A stretch of 64,000 bases of DNA, from positions 310,001 through 374,000 of the forward strand of contig NZ_SMTE01000003.1 of the NCBI RefSeq assembly GCF_004357765.1, read 5' to 3'. This document shows, in pieces, positions 57,440 to 64,000 of the stretch. The DNA comes from Pseudomonas putida. Its GTDB lineage: Bacteria; Pseudomonadota; Gammaproteobacteria; Pseudomonadales; Pseudomonadaceae. Position 1 is the stretch's first letter. Each line of letters starts with the position of its first letter. Below the pieces are notes generated by a model, which was not told where the DNA came from, made no database searches, and saw only the letters and a program-made list of their open reading frames with translations. The position numbers and the translations under genes are program-made.

Positions 57440-58255
57440 ATGCCTTTTCCGAATCGAGCGGCTGTCCTGTTGATCAGTTGCCTCCCTCTCATCGCCCTGG
57501 CCGATCCGGTGCAGGACGCCCGTCTCGAGGGTGCGCTGCAAACGGCCTTGTCGCTCAACCGCATGCTCAACCCCTTTCGCATCGAGGTCGATGTCGAGGG
57601 CGAGCAGGCGCGGCTGGCCGGAGAGGTGGAGAACGAGGTCGAGCGCCAATTGGCCGAGCATGTCGCCCTGGCCACTCGCGGTATCGAGCGTGTCGACAAC
57701 CAGCTCAAGGTCAATCCGCAGTTGGTCGAGCGTCCGTTGGAGGCGCGAGCCTATGCGCAGCGGCTGGAGGACGCGACCCTGGCTGCGGTGATTCGCGCGC
57801 GACTGCTGTGGAGCCGCGTGACCGAGAAGGCACCGATCGAGGTGCAGAGCAGTGAAGGTGTCGTCACGCTTCGCGGCAAGGTGGACAGCGCCGAGGCCAA
57901 GGAGTTGGCCGGGGTGCTGTCGCGCACTACCGATGGTGTCTATCTGGTCAACAACCTGGTCAGCCTGGACAGCGCTGCCATGGCCAAGGCCCGCGACAAG
58001 CCGGTCGATGCCCCCACTGGGCCACAACCCAGCGACAGTTGGGTGGTGGACAAGATCCAGAGCAGCCTGCGTTTCAGTCGCAATCTCGATGGCCTGAACA
58101 TCAAGGTCGCCAGTGAGGCAGGGCTGGTGCGGCTATCGGGCGAAGTGGTCAGCAGTGAGCAGAAGACCATCGCGGTGGAAGTGGCACGGCAGATCATTGG
58201 CGTACGTGGCGTAGATGCGGATCTGCTCAAGGTGGCGAGGAAGGTCGAGGGGTGA
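57440..58255 (+). CDS. Exported protein with BON domains
   Basis: A 271-residue exported protein. The signal peptide is MPFPNRAAVLLISCLPLIALA. The mature part carries three BON-like domains, at about 25-95, 110-170 and 190-265; repeated patterns are RLEGALQTALSLNRML, LAGEVENEVERQLAEHVA and RLSGEVVSSEQKTIAVEVARQIIGV. BON domains bind membranes and stabilise envelopes under stress. AAAGGAG sits before ATG 57440; the longer frame is rejected. A sigma-54 promoter lies 40 bases upstream. Confidence 0.88.
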   Translation: MPFPNRAAVLLISCLPLIALADPVQDARLEGALQTALSLNRMLNPFRIEVDVEGEQARLAGEVENEVERQLAEHVALATRGIERVDNQLKVNPQLVERPLEARAYAQRLEDATLAAVIRARLLWSRVTEKAPIEVQSSEGVVTLRGKVDSAEAKELAGVLSRTTDGVYLVNNLVSLDSAAMAKARDKPVDAPTGPQPSDSWVVDKIQSSLRFSRNLDGLNIKVASEAGLVRLSGEVVSSEQKTIAVEVARQIIGVRGVDADLLKVARKVEG

Positions 58256-58256
58256 A

Positions 58257-58294
58257 TCGTGCAAATCGCACGACGCTATGGGGGGCATCGTGCA
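58257..58294. promoter_or_regulatory. Candidate enhancer sites for the second sigma-54 promoter
   Basis: An inverted repeat TCGTGC-AAATC... / GCACGA (58257-58272) and a third half site CGTGCA (58289-58294) lie about 90-125 bases upstream of the -12 element at 58381, the usual distance for an activator. The binding protein is unknown. Confidence 0.45.
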
Positions 58295-58368
58295 GGATAC
58301 GTCCCGGTCATCTAAGCCTTCCAGACTTAACTTGTTGATTTATAAGGAAATTATTTATTGACCAAGGC

Positions 58369-58384
58369 TGGCATGCAGGCTGCA
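58369..58384 (+). promoter_or_regulatory. Candidate sigma-54 promoter upstream of the small-protein cluster
   Basis: TGGCA at 58369-58373 and TGCA at 58381-58384 give GG-N10-GC spacing. The -12 is CTGCA rather than TTGCA. An AT-rich stretch immediately upstream could hold an IHF site. The next gene starts 47 bases later. Confidence 0.6.
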
Positions 58385-58430
58385 ACTACCTGATCAGGTT
58401 TGTACAACAACGACCGCAGGAGAAGCCGGC

Positions 58431-58939
<509 letters not shown>

Positions 58940-58941
58940 CG

Positions 58942-59409
58942 ATGGGCATGAAGCTCCGTGCCTTCCTGGCTGCCGCCCTGTTGGGCGGCAGCGCAGCGGC
59001 GATGGCGGCCAATGACGGCCAGTTGCGGGCTGACCAGGTGCTTGGCCCGGACCCGGAATACCGGGAAGCCTGGCAAGACGCCATCAAGCATCAAGAACGC
59101 CTGCCGGATTGGGTGATCAACCTGACCGGTAGTGCTCAGCAGCAGATGTCCGCGGTGACCGAGGATGGCGATAAGTATCTGGTCGGGCCATTGTGCGAAG
59201 CTGCCGACAATTGCACCTACAAACGGCTGATCGTAGCGTTCAGCTGGGACAAGGACGACGCCTACGGGATGCTCGTGGAAGTGCCCGAAGGCCTGCCGAG
59301 CGACAAGTCGCCTACCCGTCATGCGCAATACCGCTGGCTGGGTGACCCCGACGACGGCATGAAGGCGATGTTGCAGGAGCAACTCAAGCGCGATCCCAAG
59401 TGGTACTGA
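58942..59409 (+). CDS. Ivy-family (inhibitor of vertebrate lysozyme) homologue
   Basis: A 155-residue exported protein. Signal peptide to about residue 23 (AAAMAAND). The fold is that of Ivy, with EYREAWQDAIKHQERLPDWVINLTG and ending PKWY. The lysozyme-inhibiting loop of Ivy, CKPHDC, is here CEAADNC (85-91): the cysteines remain, but the His-Asp key is lost and the loop is one residue longer. P. aeruginosa PA5481 (Ivyp2) shows the same kind of loss. ATG 58942 is six bases after GAGG; TTG 58936 is less likely. Confidence 0.88.
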   Translation: MGMKLRAFLAAALLGGSAAAMAANDGQLRADQVLGPDPEYREAWQDAIKHQERLPDWVINLTGSAQQQMSAVTEDGDKYLVGPLCEAADNCTYKRLIVAFSWDKDDAYGMLVEVPEGLPSDKSPTRHAQYRWLGDPDDGMKAMLQEQLKRDPKWY

Positions 59410-59786
59410 TCCTTTGAATGGGTAAGGGCCAGCGGTCGTGCCTTGTCACGTAATGGAAGCGGAACCTTTCTATCGTTTCCGCTTCTATGCTGCGCCGCCC
59501 CGAGGAGGGGCGACACATGACCAGGGGGCCGGGCTGTTCTGATTGTTGCAAGATCGGAGTGGCCTAGGGGTACAGGGAGTACCTCCAGGTTTGGGCCGGG
59601 TCAGGCGGGCAGAATCGGAAGCTTCAGGTCGAGTCGTGCCAGTGGGGCACTTGAGCGCGACCTGGCTTCCGAGGCGCCATCACTTCATCCACATCCGTGA
59701 ATTTCCCTTCGAGACACATTTTGTCTCGACCATCCATCCATTTTTTTTCCCGTCGCGTCTGAAGCGACTTGGCGTCGACAGAGCCG

Positions 59787-59800
59787 TTCGGATTGTCGAA
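59787..59800. promoter_or_regulatory. AauR-type box 1 (one mismatch)
   Basis: TTCGG-ATTG-TCGAA matches TTCGG-N4-CCGAA except one base. It is 77 bases upstream of the perfect box. Confidence 0.55.
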
Positions 59801-59863
59801 CAAGCGCCTTTCACGCTCATTCGCATGCTGCCAAATCGGCCTAATTATGGCGCTTTGGTCTTG

Positions 59864-59877
59864 TTCGGGTTTCCGAA
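59864..59877. promoter_or_regulatory. AauR-type box 2 (perfect)
   Basis: TTCGG-GTTT-CCGAA is an exact match to TTCGG-N4-CCGAA, the motif recalled for AauR, the regulator of acidic amino acid uptake in P. putida. The downstream gene is the glutamate/aspartate transporter gltP, which fits. Confidence 0.75.
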
Positions 59878-60148
59878 CGTTATAAATCAATGACTTACGA
59901 ACCCCTTGCGACATTCTGTCAGCCTATGTCTATCCGGTATGGGGTATGCGTTTCCGGCATTAGATTTCATCCTTTGCCATCGCAATAGTTGCCGCCTTTT
60001 TCGCTGGCCCGAGCGCCTGTTCGCTCGCTTGCGGTGTCCTTACATGGGGTCCCGGACGGAAGCAGCTGTGCTGCTCGTGACGTTGCCAACGGCTCTGTTA
60101 CGTGCTTTCCGGTCGGTGCCCATGATCACTAGAACAAAGGGTAAAGAC

Positions 60149-61477
60149 ATGAAGAAGGCAAAACTGAGCCTCGCCTGGCAGATCGTCATCGGTCTGGTCC
60201 TGGGTGTTGCGGTCGGCGCGCTCCTGAACCACTTCAGCGCAGAGAAGGCCTGGTGGATCGGCAATGTGCTGCAGCCCGCCGGCGACATCTTCATTCGCCT
60301 GATCAAGATGATCGTCGTCCCGATCGTGATTACCTCGTTGATCGTGGGTATCGCAGGCGTGGGCGATGCGAAGAAACTGGGTAGCATCGGCCTGAAGACC
60401 ATCCTCTACTTCGAGGTGGTGACCACCATTGCCATCGTCGTCGGCCTGGTCCTGGCCAACCTGTTCCATCCAGGCGCAGGCATCGACATGAGCACCCTGG
60501 GTACCGTCGACATCTCCAAGTACCAGGCCACCGCAGCCGAGGTGCAGCATGAGCACGCTTTCATCGAGACCCTGCTCAACCTGATTCCGTCGAACATCTT
60601 CGCGGCGCTGATGCGCGGCGAGATGCTGCCGATCATCTTCTTCTCGGTGATGTTCGGCCTGGGCCTGTCGAGCCTGCAGGCCGAGCTGCGCGAGCCGCTG
60701 GTGCGAACCTTCCAGGGCGTTTCGGAAACCATGTTCAAGGTCACCCACATGATCATGAACTACGCCCCGATCGGTGTGTTCGCGTTGATTGCCGTGACGG
60801 TCGCCAACTTCGGCTTCAGCTCGCTGCTGCCGCTGGCCAAGCTGGTGCTGCTGGTGTACTTCGCCATCGCCTTCTTCGCCTTCATGGTGCTGGGCCTGGT
60901 GGCGCGCCTGTTCGGCTTCTCGGTGATCAAGATCATGCGCATCATGAAAGACGAGCTGATCCTCGCCTATTCCACTTCGAGCTCCGAGACCGTGCTGCCG
61001 CGGGTAATCGAGAAGATGGAGAAATACGGTGCGCCGAAGTCGATCTGCTCGTTCGTGGTACCGACCGGCTACTCGTTCAACCTCGACGGCTCGACCCTGT
61101 ATCAGAGCATCGCGGCGATCTTCATCGCTCAGTTGTACGGTATCGACCTGTCCTGGAGCCAGCAACTGCTGCTGGTGCTGACGCTGATGGTCACTTCCAA
61201 GGGCATCGCAGGTGTGCCGGGCGTGTCGTTCGTGGTGCTGCTGGCCACCCTGGGCAGCGTCGGCATCCCGCTGGAAGGCCTGGCCTTCATCGCTGGTGTC
61301 GACCGCATCATGGACATGGCGCGTACCGCGCTGAACGTGATCGGCAATGCCTTGGCCGCCCTGGTGATCGCCCGTTGGGAAGGTATGTACGATGCTGCCA
61401 AGGGCGAGCGCTACTATGCCTCGCTGATGGCAGACAAGCAGGAAGCGGCGTTGGTGGGCGAGCCTGCCAAGCGCTGA
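60149..61477 (+). CDS. gltP: Glutamate/aspartate:proton symporter
   Basis: A 442-residue transporter of the dicarboxylate/amino acid:cation symporter (DAACS) family with about eight helices and two re-entrant loops. Core motifs include DIFIRLIKMIVVPIVITSLIVG, YSTSSSETVLPRVIEK, PTGYSFNLDGSTLYQSIAAIFIAQLYG and VDRIMDMARTALNVIGN. ATG 60149 is preceded by AAAGG; the long frame upstream runs through the AauR boxes and is rejected. A terminator follows its end. Confidence 0.94.
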   Translation: MKKAKLSLAWQIVIGLVLGVAVGALLNHFSAEKAWWIGNVLQPAGDIFIRLIKMIVVPIVITSLIVGIAGVGDAKKLGSIGLKTILYFEVVTTIAIVVGLVLANLFHPGAGIDMSTLGTVDISKYQATAAEVQHEHAFIETLLNLIPSNIFAALMRGEMLPIIFFSVMFGLGLSSLQAELREPLVRTFQGVSETMFKVTHMIMNYAPIGVFALIAVTVANFGFSSLLPLAKLVLLVYFAIAFFAFMVLGLVARLFGFSVIKIMRIMKDELILAYSTSSSETVLPRVIEKMEKYGAPKSICSFVVPTGYSFNLDGSTLYQSIAAIFIAQLYGIDLSWSQQLLLVLTLMVTSKGIAGVPGVSFVVLLATLGSVGIPLEGLAFIAGVDRIMDMARTALNVIGNALAALVIARWEGMYDAAKGERYYASLMADKQEAALVGEPAKR

Positions 61478-61496
61478 AGGCAATGTGATTGAACGA

Positions 61497-61525
61497 AGAG
61501 CCCCGACCTGTCGGGGCTCTTTTTT
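61497..61525 (+). terminator. Rho-independent terminator after gltP
   Basis: Inverted repeat AGAGCCCCGAC / GTCGGGGCTCT with a two-base loop followed by T6. Confidence 0.93.
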
Positions 61526-61632
61526 GCCTGCCGTAAGGCATGTGGCGCCTGTGCGATCGAGCGCCACCTCAACCTCCAGACCTGCATACTGATGCGTTAT
61601 GATTCCGGGCATTTCTCAGGGGGTACACAAGG

Positions 61633-62862
61633 ATGCTCAACGGCCTTTGGCTCGGCTTTTTTCTGGTGGCGGCGGTGTCCGCTCTGGCCCAATGGCTGAT
61701 TGGCGGCAATGCCGGCATCTTCGCCAGCATGGTCGAGAGCATCTTCGCCATGGCCAAGCTGTCGGTCGAGGTGATGGTCCTGCTGTTCGGCACCCTGACG
61801 CTGTGGTTGGGCTTTCTTAAAATTGCCGAAAAGGCCGGAATCGTCGAATGGCTGGCCAAGTTGCTCGGGCCGCTGTTCGCTCGCCTGATGCCCGAAGTTC
61901 CGCCCGGCCACCCTGCCCTGGGCCTGATCACCATGAACTTCGCTGCCAACGGCCTGGGGCTGGACAACGCCGCCACGCCGATCGGCCTCAAGGCCATGCG
62001 CGCCCTGCAGGAACTCAACCCGAGCAGCACCACGGCCAGCAACGCACAGATTCTGTTCCTGGTACTCAACGCCTCATCACTGACCCTCCTCCCCGTCACC
62101 ATCTTCATGTACCGCGCTCAACAAGGCGCGACCGACCCTACGCTGGTGTTCTTGCCTATCCTCCTGGCGACCAGTGCCTCGACCCTGGTCGGCCTGCTGT
62201 CGGTGGCGGTGATGCAGCGCCTGCGTCTGTGGGACCCGGTCGTGCTCGCCTATCTGGTGCCTGGTGCATTGCTGCTGGGCGGCTTCATGGCCTTTCTTGG
62301 CACACTCTCGGCAGCAGCGCTGGCGAGCCTGTCGTCGATCCTCGGTAACCTCACGCTGTTCGGTGTGATCGTGCTGTTCCTGATCATCGGTGCGTTGAGG
62401 CGGGTCAAGGTCTACGAAGCGTTCATCGAGGGGGCCAAGGAAGGCTTCGACGTGGCCAAGAGCCTGTTGCCCTATCTGGTGGCGATGTTGGTGGCGGTAG
62501 GTGTGCTGCGCGCTTCGGGGGCACTGGAGCTGGCCCTGGACGGCATCCGCCACGGGGTGGACTGGCTGGGCCTGGATAGCCGCTTCGTCGACGGCCTGCC
62601 GACGGCAATGGTCAAGCCGTTCTCAGGCAGCGCCGCGCGGGCCATGTTGATCGAGACCATGCAGGCCCACGGCGTGGATAGCTTCCCGGCGCTGGTGGCG
62701 GCGACCGTGCAAGGCAGCACCGAGACCACCTTCTACGTATTGGCGGTCTACTTTGGCGCGGTGGGTATCCAACGCGTGCGCCACGCTGTCGGCTGCGCCC
62801 TGTTCGCGGAGCTGTGCGGCGTGATCGCGGCCGTCTGCGTCTGCTACTGGTTCTTCGCCTGA
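61633..62862 (+). CDS. SpmA-SpmB fused nucleoside recognition-domain membrane protein
   Basis: A 409-residue inner-membrane protein with about eight helices. The N-terminal half matches SpmA (LWLGFFLVAAVSALAQW ... MNFAANGLGLDNAATPIGLKAM) and the C-terminal half SpmB (YEAFIEGAKEGFDVAKSLLPYLVAMLVAVG ... TAMVKPFSGSAARAML, then TVQGSTETTFYVLAVYFG). In Bacillus these are separate sporulation proteins; in non-sporulating proteobacteria a fused form of unknown function is common. It is a single gene that overlaps the convergent pqiC-like gene by 19 bases. Confidence 0.9.
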   Translation: MLNGLWLGFFLVAAVSALAQWLIGGNAGIFASMVESIFAMAKLSVEVMVLLFGTLTLWLGFLKIAEKAGIVEWLAKLLGPLFARLMPEVPPGHPALGLITMNFAANGLGLDNAATPIGLKAMRALQELNPSSTTASNAQILFLVLNASSLTLLPVTIFMYRAQQGATDPTLVFLPILLATSASTLVGLLSVAVMQRLRLWDPVVLAYLVPGALLLGGFMAFLGTLSAAALASLSSILGNLTLFGVIVLFLIIGALRRVKVYEAFIEGAKEGFDVAKSLLPYLVAMLVAVGVLRASGALELALDGIRHGVDWLGLDSRFVDGLPTAMVKPFSGSAARAMLIETMQAHGVDSFPALVAATVQGSTETTFYVLAVYFGAVGIQRVRHAVGCALFAELCGVIAAVCVCYWFFA

Positions 62863-63467
62863 GCCTGGCTGGCCTGGGCAATCGACCACTCCACGACCTG
62901 GCGGGCCAACTCATCGCTGGCCGCACCGAAGCCCGTGACCACCGCTGGAACCTGGATGCCAGCCAACGGCTGATGCACCTCGAACCGCTGGCTGGCCAGG
63001 ATGCGCTGGCTGCGCCCCTCGACCAGGCGCGCGTCGTAGCGGACCACCACTTCAACCGCGCCGCCTGGGCGATACTCGCTCTGGAACGCCTGCAGCTCGC
63101 CCGCCAGCTCGTAGTCGGCCTGCAGGTTGCTGTCGTCGGCGCTGAGCCTTTGGACCCGTCCGTCGCGCTGGAAGCCATCGAGCAGACGGTTGCGCAGCAA
63201 CAGGGGCACCGGATCGCTCCAGCGTGCGCCTTTGTAATTGCTGATCACATCGCCCTGGGGCACCACTGCAATGCGTGGGCCGGCCAACGCCTCGCTGGCC
63301 AGTGGCTTGTTCAGACGCAGCGACCAGGCCACCGGCGTGCGATTCAGGGTGGCTTGATTGACCGGTAGGCGATAGATATCCACAGGCTCGCTCTGTGGCA
63401 GGATCGAGCAGGCGGTTGCCAGGCTCAACGCCACGGCCATGGCCAGCAGACGCGGCGAAGTTTTCAA
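62844..63467 (-). CDS. PqiC/ABC-type transport auxiliary lipoprotein
   Basis: A 207-residue predicted lipoprotein with lipobox LATAC. The mature domain (VDIYRLP, WSLRLNKPLASEALAGPRIAVVP, NYKGARWSDPVPLLLRNRLLDGFQRDGRVQRL) matches the ABC transport auxiliary component PF03886 (PqiC/MlaX-like). Translation starts at TTG 63467 with AAGGAG eight bases before it, and the TTGA overlaps the stop of the MCE gene. It is the last gene of a lipid transport operon. Confidence 0.88.
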   Translation of the reverse strand: MKTSPRLLAMAVALSLATACSILPQSEPVDIYRLPVNQATLNRTPVAWSLRLNKPLASEALAGPRIAVVPQGDVISNYKGARWSDPVPLLLRNRLLDGFQRDGRVQRLSADDSNLQADYELAGELQAFQSEYRPGGAVEVVVRYDARLVEGRSQRILASQRFEVHQPLAGIQVPAVVTGFGAASDELARQVVEWSIAQASQAQAKNQ

Positions 63468-64000
63468 GGCTGGAACTCCTTGTTGTTGTCACGGCCCAGT
63501 AGGTAGCCGCTCGGATCTGCTTCCAGGCGTCGCGAGATCCCCTTCAGTGAATTGAGGGTTTCCCGCAGTTCGCGAATCGCCGGGGTCAGTTGGTTCAGCC
63601 CTTGGGCCCCGTCGCCGATGGCCTGGCTATTGTCCTTGAGCAGGTTGTTGATGGTTTCGGTGCTTTGCGCCAGCGACTGCATGGCGTGTTCGGCACTGCC
63701 GATGGCCTGCCTGCCGGAGCTGTCGAGCAGGCTGTTGGCATTGCGCATCAGCGCCTGGGTCTCGGCCAGGGTGGCGTTGGCCTGCTTGCCCACCTGCGAC
63801 AGCTGCTCGATGGCTTGGCTGATACCGCCCTTCTGGCTGGCGAAGGCGCCGGTGGTCTGCTCGAGATTGGCCAGGGTGTTGCTCAAGCGTTCGATGTTGC
63901 TTTCCGAGAACATCTGATTGGCATTGTGCAACAACAGGTTGATGTTGGTGACCAGGTCGCTGCTGTCGTTGAGTAGTCGCGAGATCGGTGATGGCGAGGC
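63464..64000 (-). CDS. MlaD/MCE-family lipid transport protein (partial, C-terminal part)
   Basis: The 3' end of a gene that enters from the right edge; 178 codons are in the window. The visible portion is the helical, coiled-coil-rich tail of an MCE-domain protein (FSESNIERLSNTLANLEQTTGAF, SGRQAIGSAEHAMQSLAQST ending RLEADPSGYLLGRDNNKEFQP). Its MCE domain would be outside the window. Followed by a PqiC-type lipoprotein gene with four-base overlap, it should belong to an Mla/Pqi-like lipid transport system. Confidence 0.85.
   Translation of the reverse strand, partial: ASPSPISRLLNDSSDLVTNINLLLHNANQMFSESNIERLSNTLANLEQTTGAFASQKGGISQAIEQLSQVGKQANATLAETQALMRNANSLLDSSGRQAIGSAEHAMQSLAQSTETINNLLKDNSQAIGDGAQGLNQLTPAIRELRETLNSLKGISRRLEADPSGYLLGRDNNKEFQP

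Larger units (their letters stand above)
59410..60148 (+). other. Long leader and intergenic region before gltP
   Basis: A 739-base gap without a convincing gene. Two AauR-type boxes (59787-59800 and 59864-59877) lie within it. It also contains an inverted repeat GAAGCGGAA / TTCCGCTTC (about 59457-59488), a hairpin CGAGACA / TGTCTCG (59710-59728) followed 13 bases later by T8, and a weak -24/-12-like GG-N10-GC at 59936-59949. Short open frames here look unlike Pseudomonas proteins. Confidence 0.55.

Noticed and set aside
59710-59748. CGAGACA/TGTCTCG hairpin with T8 as a terminator
   Set aside because: The T tract begins 13 bases after the stem, too far for a standard intrinsic terminator.
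59543-59893. A 116-codon plus-strand frame in the gap before gltP
   Set aside because: Its translation is Arg/Pro-rich with no domain and overlaps the AauR boxes; codon use is unlike the neighbours.
59624-59914. A 96-codon minus-strand frame in the same gap
   Set aside because: No ribosome binding site or family signal, and it covers the regulatory boxes.

Overview
The window is a typical GC-rich, gene-dense Pseudomonas chromosome segment. Gene content and order (trpI-trpBA, prlC-yheV, the aa3 oxidase locus, metNIQ-katE, znuABC-zur, thrB, polA-engB, cytochrome c4-dsbA, kinB-algB, gltP) and the characteristic REP palindromes point to the Pseudomonas putida group. That assignment rests on recognition of synteny and families, not on a database search. 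No prophage, insertion sequence, CRISPR array, tRNA or rRNA gene was seen; the repeats found are short REP-type and hairpin elements between genes.

Layout. 1-2.7 kb: choline-sulfatase (cut by the window start) with its divergent LysR regulator, then two small enzymes. 2.7-5.8 kb: tryptophan synthase trpBA divergent from its activator trpI. 5.8-12.1 kb: small stress or envelope genes (YqjD-like protein, dodecin, two DUF1161 proteins, OsmC, two paralogous lipoproteins, a lipoprotein aminopeptidase, HAD phosphatase, gamma carbonic anhydrase). 12.2-16.7 kb: oligopeptidase A (prlC) with yheV and a second, divergent M3 peptidase. 16.7-20.5 kb: a radical SAM gene behind a LexA box, then a beta carbonic anhydrase and SulP transporter pair. 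21.6-30.0 kb: the full aa3 cytochrome oxidase locus with assembly genes (coxB, coxA, ctaG, coxC, surf1, an unknown gene, ctaA, ctaB, sco). 30.1-32.3 kb: a large membrane M48 peptidase. 32.3-37.2 kb: methionine ABC transporter and HPII-type catalase. 37.2-41.1 kb: zinc uptake (znuBC, zur, znuA). 41.1-45.3 kb: thrB, a DUF2782 gene and polA.

45.3-49 kb: between polA and engB lies a clear ErsA-type small RNA with an AlgU-like promoter and a strong terminator, followed by two cytochromes c, dsbA and an EEP-family phosphatase. 49-57.2 kb: a signalling block with a diguanylate cyclase, a lipoprotein amidase (AmpDh2-like), a CSS-EAL phosphodiesterase and the KinB-AlgB two-component system. 57.2-59.4 kb: a BON-domain protein and a small-protein/DUF1328/Ivy-like cluster, each preceded by a candidate sigma-54 promoter, which is suggestive beside the sigma-54-type regulator AlgB. 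59.4-64 kb: a long leader with two AauR-type boxes before gltP, an SpmA-SpmB fusion, and the end of an Mla/Pqi-type lipid transport operon.

The most interesting signals are regulatory rather than a new gene system: the ErsA locus, the two sigma-54 promoters next to algB, the AauR boxes and the LexA box. The divergent PrlC paralog and the large M48 membrane peptidase are the least ordinary proteins.
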